The notes below the pieces were generated by a model. That model was not told the DNA's origin, made no database searches, and saw only the letters and a list, made by a program, of their open reading frames with translations. From NCBI RefSeq assembly GCF_001907235.1, contig NZ_MQVS01000002.1, positions 62,001-126,000 on the forward strand: DNA of 64,000 bases, written 5' to 3'. Below, in pieces: positions 51,378-59,376 of this stretch (its first letter is position 1; every line of letters begins with the position of its first letter). Origin of the DNA: Buchananella hordeovulneris. GTDB lineage: Bacteria > Actinomycetota > Actinomycetes > Actinomycetales > Actinomycetaceae. The translations under genes were made by a program, and so were the position numbers.

Positions 51378-52010
51378 ATGCCTCGCCCTATCCTCGTCAC
51401 CGCCTACGGTCCGTTCCCGGGGGTGCCCGTCAACCCAACTGGTGCCGTGCTGGCCCAGGTGCAGCGCGACTGGGAGGAATTCGGCCCGTCCCGTCCGCTG
51501 GTGGCGGTCGAGCTGCCGGTTTCCTACACGCAGGCACCCACGCAATTGCAGGAGTTGCTCACCCGGCACCGCCCGGCGCTGACCATCTGCCTGGGGGTGG
51601 ACGTCTCCCGCCGCAACATCGCGCTGGAAGCCACGGCCGTCAACGAGGTGGCGGCAGGCAAGCCCGACGTCGACGGGGTGACGCAGACGGGCGGCCCCCT
51701 GTTCCCAACCGGGCCCGCCAGCTGGCCCAGTCCGTTCGCGGTCGACGAAGCGGTGGCCACCCTGCGGGCCTCGGGCTATCCCGTGGAGCGGTCCGACGAC
51801 GCCGGGCGCTATCTCTGCAACGCCGCCCTGGCCGTGACCTGCCACCACCTGGGGCCCGCCAGTGGCGACGGGGGACTATTCGTGCACATCGCCGAGCCGC
51901 CCTTCGTTGAGACCGCCGTCGCTGCCCGCCTGGTGCTGGCGCTCGCCAACGCTACCTCCTGGTGGGGACACCCCGCCGCCCCCGAGCCAGGGACCCAATC
52001 CGCCCCCTAG
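51378..52010 (+). CDS. pcp: Pyroglutamyl-peptidase I
   Basis: 210 aa. It has the family start ILVTAYGPFPGVPVNPTG, the catalytic Glu in IALEATAVNE, the Cys in AGRYLCNAALA and the His in LFVHIAEPP, so the C15 triad is complete. It removes N-terminal pyroglutamate from peptides in the cytoplasm. A truncated chimeric copy lies 1.6 kb upstream. It ends 9 nt before coaE. Confidence 0.9.
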   Translation: MPRPILVTAYGPFPGVPVNPTGAVLAQVQRDWEEFGPSRPLVAVELPVSYTQAPTQLQELLTRHRPALTICLGVDVSRRNIALEATAVNEVAAGKPDVDGVTQTGGPLFPTGPASWPSPFAVDEAVATLRASGYPVERSDDAGRYLCNAALAVTCHHLGPASGDGGLFVHIAEPPFVETAVAARLVLALANATSWWGHPAAPEPGTQSAP

Positions 52011-52013
52011 ACT
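52008..52013 (+). promoter_or_regulatory. Leaderless-type -10 box (TAGACT) for coaE
   Basis: TAGACT overlaps the pcp stop and is 6 nt before the ATG of coaE. Confidence 0.5.
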
Positions 52014-52019
52014 GGCAAC

Positions 52020-52673
52020 ATGGCAGCACACCGTGGGCATCACCGGGGACGCATCTACCTCATCGGCCTGACCGGCGGCATCGGCAGCGGCAAAAGTACC
52101 GTCGCCCAGCTGTGCGCCCAGCGGGGCGCCCGCGTGGTGTCCGCCGACGAACTGGCCCGCCGGGTCGTGGAACCGGGCAGCGAGGCGCTCGCCCAGTTGG
52201 CTCGCCAGTTCGGCGGTCAGCTGCTCCTCGCCGATGGCAGTCTCGACCGGGCGGCGCTCGGTCAGCGCATTTTTGCCGACCCGCAGGCGCGTCGGCGCGT
52301 GGAAAAGCTCCTGCATCCGCGCATCCAAGCCATGGCCAAGCACGCGTTTGCCAGCGCCCCCACGGGCGCTACCGTCATCTACGACATCCCGCTGCTCGTG
52401 GAGGCGGCAGATGCCGCAGATTTCGACGAGGTGTGCGTAGTTGAGGCTCCTCTCGAAGTCCGTCTGGCCCGCCTGGCGGACCGTGGCCTGGACCGTGCCG
52501 CGGCGTTGGCGCGCATCGAGCAGCAAGCCAGCGACGAAGAACGCCGCGCCCTGGCCGACGTCATCATCGACAACTCTGGCAACCTAGAGCAGTTGGCCCG
52601 GCAGGTGGAGCCTCACCTGCAGCGGTGGCGGCAGCGGGCCCACGCCCTGCTGGCCCGCACGCCGGAGCGCTAG
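52020..52673 (+). CDS. coaE: Dephospho-CoA kinase
   Basis: 217 aa. It starts with a Walker A in YLIGLTGGIGSGKSTVAQL, followed by VVSADELARRVV and the HPRIQ lid region. VIYDIPLLVEA and RLARLADRGLD complete the family pattern. It phosphorylates dephospho-CoA in the last step of CoA synthesis. It converges with the nicotinamidase gene, overlapping by 4 nt. Confidence 0.95.
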   Translation: MAAHRGHHRGRIYLIGLTGGIGSGKSTVAQLCAQRGARVVSADELARRVVEPGSEALAQLARQFGGQLLLADGSLDRAALGQRIFADPQARRRVEKLLHPRIQAMAKHAFASAPTGATVIYDIPLLVEAADAADFDEVCVVEAPLEVRLARLADRGLDRAAALARIEQQASDEERRALADVIIDNSGNLEQLARQVEPHLQRWRQRAHALLARTPER

Positions 52674-53230
52674 GCCGCCTGCACCCCTTGGGCGGCCAGC
52701 TCGGCGAGCACCGCCTCCACCCGTTCCGGGTGCACCGCCGCCGTCAGGTTAACCAGGACACGCGTGTCCAGGCCGTGGCGGGCCGCATCGGCGGCGGTGG
52801 CGCGTACGCAATAGTCGGTTGCCAGCCCGACCACGTCCACGGCCCGCACCTGGTGCAGCTCCAGCCACTTAGCGAGCCCGTAACCCGCATCGCTGCCGCC
52901 GATGTGTCCCTCGAAGCCCGAGTAGGCAGCCTGATACGAACCCTTGTCGAAAACCGCACAGAACTTAAAGTCCGCCAGGGCCGGGTGCAGCTCCTGCCCG
53001 GGGGTGCCCACCACGCAGTGCGGCGGCCAGGAGTCCACATAGTCGGGAGCAGGGGAGAAGTGAGAGCCCGGATCAATGTGGTGGTCGCGTGTAGCCACCA
53101 CAAAGTCGTAGTCGTGTGCCTGCAGCAGCTCAGCGATGGCCTGCGCGACCGCGTTGCCACCACTGACCGCCAGCGCCCCGCCTTCGCAAAAATCGTTTTG
53201 GACATCCACCACAATGAGGGCCCGCGCCAT
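52670..53230 (-). CDS. pncA: Nicotinamidase (isochorismatase-fold amidase)
   Basis: 186 aa. ALIVVDVQNDFCEGGAL carries the catalytic Asp, AVFDKGSYQ the Lys, and GLATDYCVRATA the Cys nucleophile. The metal-binding Asp-x-His-x-x-His is in ATRDHHIDPGSHF. It deamidates nicotinamide to nicotinate for NAD recycling. The ATG at 53230 has GAAGGAG upstream. Confidence 0.92.
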   Translation of the reverse strand: MARALIVVDVQNDFCEGGALAVSGGNAVAQAIAELLQAHDYDFVVATRDHHIDPGSHFSPAPDYVDSWPPHCVVGTPGQELHPALADFKFCAVFDKGSYQAAYSGFEGHIGGSDAGYGLAKWLELHQVRAVDVVGLATDYCVRATAADAARHGLDTRVLVNLTAAVHPERVEAVLAELAAQGVQAA

Positions 53231-53262
53231 AGCAACTCCTTCCCGCGGCACTGCCCCCCATG

Positions 53263-54522
53263 CTAGTCGGGAGAATCGGCTAGCAGGGCCACCGCGCGGC
53301 TCACGGCATCTTCCTTAGCCACGGCCGCAGCCACCTGCTTCGCGCGGCCCCGATACCTGACCGCCGCGGGGGAGTGCACGAGGTCACGTACCAGTTCGGT
53401 GAGGGCCGCCGGGGTGACGTCTCGCAGCGGAAGCGGGGCCGGCCCCACCCCGAGAGCCGCCAAGCGCTGCCCGTGATAAGGCTGATCGAATGCCACCGGC
53501 ATTGTGCCCGTGGGCACCCCGGCGGCCAGGCCTGCCATGGTGGTGCCCGCCCCGCCGTGGTGTACCACCGCCGCCATGCGGGCAAACAGCCACTCGTGGG
53601 GCGCAGGCTGGCAATAAAACACCCGGGGGTCCGGTGGGCAGACCAAATTCGGCACGTCGGGGGCGACGATCCGTACCCCGGCCTGGGCGGCCACCGCGCC
53701 CAGCACCGCGTACAGCTGCTGCGACAAGTAGGGCGCGGTTTGGCCTAGTGAGCCGAGGCCGATGTACACCGGGGGTGGGCCGGCCGCGAGGAACGCGGCG
53801 AGATCCGGCGATGGCACGTATGCGGCGGGAGCGCGCAAAAACCCGATTTGTGTTGTCCCGGCGGGCCAATCCGGGGCCGGGGGCACCAGGAGCGGACTGG
53901 CGGCTACGAGCGTGGGCCACGCATCGGCTGCCGCCACCAGCTGCCGCCAACCCACTGGCGCTAGCCCGAGGATGCGGCGCAGCTCGGTAGCCAGCGGCCG
54001 GGAGATGCCACTGGCCAGTTGCCAAGCGGTGCGCGCCCGCGCCCGCCGCCACCAGCCCGGCGCCCAGGCGGGCGCGGCAGCCAGCGCCGCTGCCGGATCA
54101 CCGGAGGGGGCCAGGCCCGTAAACAGCATCGTTACGGCCCGTCCGCCACGCCCGGCCACGAGGGCGGTGGCGGCGTCGCGGGCCAGCAGTCCGGCCACCA
54201 CTGTGTCCCCGGGTTGACTTGCCGCCAAGACCGCGCGGGCTAACGGACCAGATAAGTAAGCGGACCACTTGTGCAGGGCCAGTACCTGGGCGAGCGGGCT
54301 GCGCTGAGCCCACCGCACCAGGAGCGGGGAGGTGGCGGCCGCCGCGGTCGCAATATCGCACCCCAACGGCACAAACTCGGCACCGGTGTCCGTCAGTAGG
54401 GACGCGTAATCGTCCAAGGCCACCACCCGCACGGCCGTGCCGGCTTCCACCAGGCCCCGCGCCAGCGGCACAAACGGTTGCACATCGCCGCGCGAACCGA
54501 TCGCGAGGATTAATACCGGCAT
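53263..54522 (-). CDS. MGT/GT1-family glycosyltransferase
   Basis: 419 aa GT-B fold. It starts VLILAIGSRGDVQPFVPLAR, the acceptor-side pattern of sterol/macrolide-type UDP-glycosyltransferases. The donor-binding C-terminal half has VYIGLGSLGQ, WLFARMAAVVHHGGAGTT and PVAFDQPYHGQRLAALG. It probably glucosylates a lipid or small hydrophobic molecule. No biosynthetic neighbours point to the acceptor. Confidence 0.85.
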   Translation of the reverse strand: MPVLILAIGSRGDVQPFVPLARGLVEAGTAVRVVALDDYASLLTDTGAEFVPLGCDIATAAAATSPLLVRWAQRSPLAQVLALHKWSAYLSGPLARAVLAASQPGDTVVAGLLARDAATALVAGRGGRAVTMLFTGLAPSGDPAAALAAAPAWAPGWWRRARARTAWQLASGISRPLATELRRILGLAPVGWRQLVAAADAWPTLVAASPLLVPPAPDWPAGTTQIGFLRAPAAYVPSPDLAAFLAAGPPPVYIGLGSLGQTAPYLSQQLYAVLGAVAAQAGVRIVAPDVPNLVCPPDPRVFYCQPAPHEWLFARMAAVVHHGGAGTTMAGLAAGVPTGTMPVAFDQPYHGQRLAALGVGPAPLPLRDVTPAALTELVRDLVHSPAAVRYRGRAKQVAAAVAKEDAVSRAVALLADSPD

Positions 54523-54585
54523 GGGGCCTCCTCGGGTGATGCGATCAGCCTAAGCAGCTGGGGGCGAAATGTCAGTCTTGGCCCG

Positions 54586-54591
54586 TAGGCT
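54586..54591 (+). promoter_or_regulatory. Leaderless-type -10 box (TAGGCT) for uvrB
   Basis: TAGGCT is 6 nt before the ATG of uvrB. I see no LexA box in the preceding 75 nt. Confidence 0.45.
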
Positions 54592-54597
54592 GGGCCC

Positions 54598-56691
54598 ATG
54601 CGCCCAGAGCTAGACCTTCGCCGTAACGTTGCCCCGTTTAAAGTGGTGTCAGAGTTCTCCCCGTCCGGGGACCAACCCCAGGCCATTGCCGAGCTGGCGG
54701 AACGCATCAACGGTGGCGAGAGTGACGTCGTGCTGCTGGGGGCCACCGGCACGGGAAAGTCAGCCACCACCGCCTGGCTTATCGAAAAACTGGGCCGCCC
54801 CACCTTGGTGATGGCCCCCAACAAGACGCTCGCCGCGCAACTGGCAGCTGAGCTGCGGGAACTGTTGCCCAACAACGCGGTGGAGTACTTCGTTTCCTAC
54901 TATGACTACTACCAACCAGAAGCGTACGTGCCTCAAACAGACACGTTCATCGAGAAAGACTCCTCCATCAACGATGAGGTGGAACGCTTGCGGCACTCCG
55001 CCACCAACTCTCTGTTGACGCGGCGGGACGTAGTGGTAGTGGCGTCCGTGTCCTGCATCTACGGGCTGGGCACCCCCGAGGAGTACGTCGAGCGCATGGT
55101 GCCGCTGCAGGTGGGGATGCAGCTAGACCGGGGCGATCTGCTGCGGCGCCTAGTGGAGATCCAATACACCCGCAACGACACCGCCTTCACTCGCGGTACC
55201 TTCCGGGTGCGGGGCGACACCATTGATGTCATCCCCGTCTACGAAGAAAACGCCGTCCGCATTGAGATGTTTGGCGACGAGATTGACGGCCTGGCCATTC
55301 TTCATCCCCTGACCGGTGACGTGCTGCGGACCGTCGACGAAGTCTTTCTCTTCCCGGCCTCCCACTACGTGGCGGGGGAGGAACGCATGGAAAAAGCCAT
55401 CGCCAGCATCGAAAGCGAGTTGGCCGAGCGTCTTGCTGAACTGGAGTCCCAAAACAAGTTGCTGGAGGCCCAGCGGTTGCGCATGCGCACCACCTTCGAC
55501 CTGGAGATGATGAAACAGGTCGGCACCTGTGCCGGGATCGAAAACTACTCCCGGCACATTGACGGGCGCGGCCCCGGCACCCCGCCGCATACCCTGCTGG
55601 ACTATTTCCCCGATGACTTCCTGCTGGTCATCGACGAATCTCACGTCACCGTTCCCCAAATCGGGGCCATGTTCGAGGGAGACGCCTCGCGTAAACGCAC
55701 CCTGGTGGACCACGGTTTCCGGCTCCCCAGCGCCCTGGACAATCGGCCCCTGAAATGGCCGGAGTTCGTGGAGCGCATCGGGCAGACCGTCTACCTGTCC
55801 GCCACCCCCGGTTCCTACGAGCTCGGGCGGGCCGACGGCGTCGTCGAACAGATCATCCGCCCGACCGGTCTGGTCGACCCGAAGGTCGTCGTCAAGCCCA
55901 CCCAGGGGCAGATCGACGACCTGTTGGGGGAGATTCGCCAGCGGGTGGACAAGAACGAGCGGGTGCTGGTGACGACCCTGACCAAACGCATGGCCGAAGA
56001 CCTCACCGAGTACTTCTTGGAGCGCGGAGTGAAGGTGGAATACCTCCACTCCGATGTGGATACCCTGCGCCGCGTGGAGTTGCTGCGCGAGTTGCGGTTG
56101 GGGACCTTTGACGTGCTGGTCGGCATCAACCTGCTCCGGGAGGGGCTGGATCTGCCAGAGGTCTCCCTCGTGGCCATTCTCGACGCCGACAAGCAAGGAT
56201 TTTTGCGGTCAGCCACCTCGCTCATCCAGACCATCGGCCGGGCCGCCCGCAACGTCTCGGGCGAAGTGCACATGTACGCCGACGCCGTCACCCCCGCCAT
56301 GGCGCAGGCCATCGACGAGACCGAGCGCCGCCGGGCAAAGCAAATCGCCTACAACCAGGCCCACGGCATCGATCCGCAACCGTTGCGCAAGAAGATCGCC
56401 GACGTCACCGACATGCTGGTGCGCGAAGACTTGGACACGCAGTCGCTGTTGGCGGGCGGCTATCGGGGCGCCGGGAAGGGGCCCGGCCGCCGCGAGAAGC
56501 AGGAGGCCACCATCTCGGTGCGGCAACGACTGGCGGGGGCCGCCAGCGACGACCTCGTTGGTCTCATCGAGGAACTCACGGAGCAGATGCACGCCGCCGC
56601 CGCCGAATTGCAGTTCGAGGTTGCTGCCCGCCTGCGCGACGAAGTAGCCGACCTGAAGAAGGAACTGCGCACCCTGCGGGCTGTCAACTAG
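54598..56691 (+). CDS. uvrB: Excinuclease ABC subunit B
   Basis: 697 aa. The helicase-like core has Walker [14 protein letters not shown], the beta-hairpin [21 protein letters not shown] that probes [14 protein letters not shown], and [16 protein letters not shown]-terminal UVR motif (~650-690) binds UvrC. It verifies damage in nucleotide excision repair after loading by UvrA, whose gene starts 6.5 kb downstream. Confidence 0.97.
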   Translation: MRPELDLRRNVAPFKVVSEFSPSGDQPQAIAELAERINGGESDVVLLGATGTGKSATTAWLIEKLGRPTLVMAPNKTLAAQLAAELRELLPNNAVEYFVSYYDYYQPEAYVPQTDTFIEKDSSINDEVERLRHSATNSLLTRRDVVVVASVSCIYGLGTPEEYVERMVPLQVGMQLDRGDLLRRLVEIQYTRNDTAFTRGTFRVRGDTIDVIPVYEENAVRIEMFGDEIDGLAILHPLTGDVLRTVDEVFLFPASHYVAGEERMEKAIASIESELAERLAELESQNKLLEAQRLRMRTTFDLEMMKQVGTCAGIENYSRHIDGRGPGTPPHTLLDYFPDDFLLVIDESHVTVPQIGAMFEGDASRKRTLVDHGFRLPSALDNRPLKWPEFVERIGQTVYLSATPGSYELGRADGVVEQIIRPTGLVDPKVVVKPTQGQIDDLLGEIRQRVDKNERVLVTTLTKRMAEDLTEYFLERGVKVEYLHSDVDTLRRVELLRELRLGTFDVLVGINLLREGLDLPEVSLVAILDADKQGFLRSATSLIQTIGRAARNVSGEVHMYADAVTPAMAQAIDETERRRAKQIAYNQAHGIDPQPLRKKIADVTDMLVREDLDTQSLLAGGYRGAGKGPGRREKQEATISVRQRLAGAASDDLVGLIEELTEQMHAAAAELQFEVAARLRDEVADLKKELRTLRAVN

Positions 56692-56771
56692 GGCAAGTAG
56701 TCGATGCCACAGCACTGCTGCGACTGTGTGCGCCCCACGGATCGGGTGGGCCCCGTAGAATCGCCCAGTAG

Positions 56772-56875
56772 CCAGAAGGGGAGTACACCCATTAATCGCG
56801 GCGTCGTCATCACGGTGGACCGGCTCGTCCGGCCCCCGGTGCCGCAGCCCCACGCGGGCGGGAAGAGACCTCTGG
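56772..56875 (+). promoter_or_regulatory. yybP-ykoY manganese riboswitch
   Basis: The conserved L1 and L3 segments of the family are present: GGGGAGTA at 56778, CGTCGTCA at 56802, and AGAGACC before the closing strand. The basal helix is CCAGA (56772) with TCTGG (56871-56875). Downstream GTATTCCCC (56882-56890) can pair with GGGGAGTAC (56778-56786) and so give an alternative fold. It precedes a TerC-family gene, a usual target. Mn2+ binding is expected to raise expression. Confidence 0.88.
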
Positions 56876-56906
56876 TGTGTCGTATTCCCCTATATGAGGA
56901 TTCTGT

Positions 56907-57908
56907 ATGGATGTCCACTTTCTAGGCTGGCTGGTGCTCAGCGCCCTGATCCTGACCATGATCACCATCGACATCGTGGGGCACGTGCGCACCCCGCACG
57001 AACCGACGCTGAAGGAAGCGACCTGGTGGTCGGTGGCCTATATCGCGATGGCGGTGATCTTCGGTTTCATCGTCTGGGGGGTGTGGGGTGGCCAATTTGG
57101 TGCCGAGTACTTCGCCGGTTACATCACCGAAAAGGCACTCAGCGTCGATAACCTCTTCGTCTTCGTCATCATCATCTCCACGTTCCGGGTACCGCGGAAG
57201 TACCAGCAGGAGGTGCTGTTGGCGGGCATCGTCATCGCCTTGGTGCTGCGCCTGCTCTTCATTTTGGCCGGGGCAGCCTTGATCGAGAACTTTGCGTGGG
57301 TGTTCTATATCTTTGGTGGTTGGCTGCTGTGGACGGCCATTTCGCAGGCCCGGCAGGGCATTGAGGAACCCGGTGCACACGACGACGAGTACCGGCCCAA
57401 CGGTTTTGTCCGCTTCGTTTCTCGGCTGTTGCCGGTAACGGACGGCTTTGTGGGCGGCAAACTCATTCACCGCCACCTCGGCAAGACCTTCATCACGCCG
57501 CTGCTGTTGTGCATCGTGGCCATTGGGACCGCGGACCTCATGTTCGCCGTCGATTCCATTCCCGCTATCTTCTCCCTGACGAAGGAACCCTATCTAGTGT
57601 TCGCGGCCAACGCGTTCTCCCTACTGGGGCTGCGCCAGCTGTACTTCCTCATCGACGGGCTGCTGGATCGCCTGGCCTTCCTGCACTACGGACTGGCCGC
57701 CATTCTCGGTTTCATTGGGGCCAAGCTGGTGCTACACGCCCTGCACGAGAACTCGGTGCCGTTCATCAATGGCGGCGAGCCGGTGCACCTGCTGCCCGAG
57801 CCCAGCACCTTGGTGTCGCTGCTGGTCATCGTGGTCATCTTGTTCGTTACCGTCGTGCTGTCCCTGGTGCACAACGCCCGGACTCGCCGACGCGAACTCG
57901 CGCAGTAG
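56907..57908 (+). CDS. TerC/Alx-family membrane protein, probable manganese exporter
   Basis: 333 aa with about nine transmembrane segments. TerC motifs are EKALSVDNLFVFVII in an early helix and DLMFAVDSIPAIFSLT in the middle, with the buried Asp residues expected to bind the metal. Members controlled by yybP-ykoY riboswitches (Alx/MeeF type) export Mn2+. The ATG at 56907 follows a GAGG site at 7 nt. Confidence 0.88.
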   Translation: MDVHFLGWLVLSALILTMITIDIVGHVRTPHEPTLKEATWWSVAYIAMAVIFGFIVWGVWGGQFGAEYFAGYITEKALSVDNLFVFVIIISTFRVPRKYQQEVLLAGIVIALVLRLLFILAGAALIENFAWVFYIFGGWLLWTAISQARQGIEEPGAHDDEYRPNGFVRFVSRLLPVTDGFVGGKLIHRHLGKTFITPLLLCIVAIGTADLMFAVDSIPAIFSLTKEPYLVFAANAFSLLGLRQLYFLIDGLLDRLAFLHYGLAAILGFIGAKLVLHALHENSVPFINGGEPVHLLPEPSTLVSLLVIVVILFVTVVLSLVHNARTRRRELAQ

Positions 57909-57914
57909 CGCAGT

Positions 57915-57954
57915 AGTAGTTGGGGTGGGGCGAGTGCGTCCCACCCCAACTACT
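57915..57954. terminator. Bidirectional terminator between the TerC-family and SBF-like genes
   Basis: A perfect 15-bp stem (57915-57929 with 57940-57954) of the type AGTAGTTGGGGTGGG. It overlaps the last codon and stop of the minus-strand transporter gene. Confidence 0.8.
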
Positions 57955-58957
57955 GCCCGCCACCGGGAGGACTACTGGCCGCGACCGGTGGCGGGTGTGA
58001 GCCGAGACGGCGCGCCACCACCGCCTTGACCGCCAGTTGCAGCTGGTGAAAGACGACGACGGGCACCGTCACCGTGGCCAACACGGCGGGGGTAAAGAGC
58101 ACCGCCGCCATCGGCAGGCCCGTGGCCAGCGACTTCGTCGAGCCGCACATCAGCAACGTAATGCGGTCGGCGCGCAGCAAACCTAGCCGGGCACCACCCC
58201 ACCAGGTGACCGCCATGACGGGCACCAGCAGCACCAAGCACGCAGTCAGGAGCACGGCCAGCGTCAGGGGCGTGACCGTGCGCCAGGTGCCCGCCAGCGT
58301 AGCGGCAGAGATCGAGGCGTACACGATCAGTACGATCGTGCCCTGATCCCACAAGCGGGTCAGGCGGGGGCGGGCGCGCAGACGCTGCCCGATGAGCGGT
58401 TGGGCCAACTGGCCGCAGGCAAAGGGCACCAGGAGTTGCAGGCACACGGCCCAGAACTGCGCCAGGCCGACGGTGGCGTGAGCCCCCATCAACAAGGCCA
58501 CCAGCAGGGGAGTGGCCACCACCCCGACTAAGGTAGAGACCGTGGCGGCCACCACGGCCCCGGCCACGTTGCCGCCCGCGATCGAGGTGAAGGTGACCGC
58601 TGACTGGACGGTCGATGGCAACAGTCCTAGGTACAGCACGCCAGCCGCGAACGCGCCGAGCCACGGCCCAGCTGCCGCGACCAAGGCCCACGCCAAAAGC
58701 GGGTAAAGCCCGAAGGTGACCGCCAGGCAGCTGGCCTGCAAAGGCAAATTCCGCAGGCCTGCCCACACCTCCCCGGTGCGCAGACGCGCCCCGTACAGCG
58801 CGAATAGCACGGCGATCGCGGCGGTGCGGGTGGTGGCGAGCGCTGCGGCGGCCTGCCCGCTGGCCGGGAGCGCCAGCCCCGCCCCGAGGGCGGCGAAGAT
58901 GGCCGCGACGAACGGATCGAACAGGCTGCGTGGGCGGCTACCGGCCCGCGAGCTCAC
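57950..58957 (-). CDS. SBF-like (bile acid:sodium symporter family) membrane transporter
   Basis: 335 aa with about ten hydrophobic segments. It fits the SBF-like group (PF13593 type): GARLRTGEVWAGLRN after the second helix, PSTVQSAVTFTSIAGGNVAG in the crossover region, and LLMCGSTKSLATGLPMAA as the second crossover. It should move an organic anion with sodium or protons; the substrate is unknown. GTG 58957 overlaps the end of the YciI-like gene by 20 nt; the longer frame through that gene is not credible. Confidence 0.82.
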   Translation of the reverse strand: MSSRAGSRPRSLFDPFVAAIFAALGAGLALPASGQAAAALATTRTAAIAVLFALYGARLRTGEVWAGLRNLPLQASCLAVTFGLYPLLAWALVAAAGPWLGAFAAGVLYLGLLPSTVQSAVTFTSIAGGNVAGAVVAATVSTLVGVVATPLLVALLMGAHATVGLAQFWAVCLQLLVPFACGQLAQPLIGQRLRARPRLTRLWDQGTIVLIVYASISAATLAGTWRTVTPLTLAVLLTACLVLLVPVMAVTWWGGARLGLLRADRITLLMCGSTKSLATGLPMAAVLFTPAVLATVTVPVVVFHQLQLAVKAVVARRLGSHPPPVAASSPPGGGQ

Positions 58958-59231
58958 CAATGACCGGATTCCAGGCGCGGGCAGTGCGGTCGCTGATGAG
59001 ACCTGCCGCGAAGAACGGGTCCGCCTCCAGCAGTTCCAGCGCCGCCGCTGGACTGTCGGCGACGAGCAGGAGCAGCGCCCGCGGCTCGCCCACCTCAAGC
59101 AGCGGGCCAGAGGCCAAGTTCTGCCCCTTGGCGGCCAGTTCACTTAGGAACGCGCGGTGCTGCGGCCGCAGCTCATCCAACTCGGTGGCGCGGGCGGCGT
59201 CGTACAGATACTCCACGGCGATGACGCTCAT
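58938..59231 (-). CDS. YciI-like small protein
   Basis: 97 aa. It is a single ferredoxin-like domain with the YciI pattern RPQHRAFLSELAAKGQ, LASGPLLE and a DPFFAAGLI end. YciI proteins have a His-Asp pair suggestive of catalysis, but their function is mostly unknown. It overlaps and is probably coupled to the SBF-like transporter. Confidence 0.85.
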   Translation of the reverse strand: MSVIAVEYLYDAARATELDELRPQHRAFLSELAAKGQNLASGPLLEVGEPRALLLLVADSPAAALELLEADPFFAAGLISDRTARAWNPVIGELAGR

Positions 59232-59324
59232 GAACTGCTCCTTTAACTCGATAGCGGACGGCCCCAGGCTAGTACCTGGTGGGCGGTGGCCAACACGACC
59301 GTGGTCCCGTCTGCCGGGGCCGAT

Positions 59325-59367
59325 GGTTTTGGGGCCCCAGGCTGGCGTCGCCCAGGGCCCCAAAACC
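59325..59367. terminator. Hairpin terminator after the P-type ATPase gene
   Basis: GGTTTTGGGGCCC (59325-59337) pairs perfectly with GGGCCCCAAAACC (59355-59367). It lies 9 nt beyond the ATPase stop (minus strand) and upstream of the YciI-like gene. Confidence 0.75.
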
Positions 59368-59376
59368 GGTGCGGAG

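Noticed and set aside
58958-59143. Extended N-terminus of the SBF-like transporter
   Set aside because: The extra residues are Arg/Trp/Ser-rich and are a shadow of the YciI-like gene; membrane segments begin after GTG 58957.
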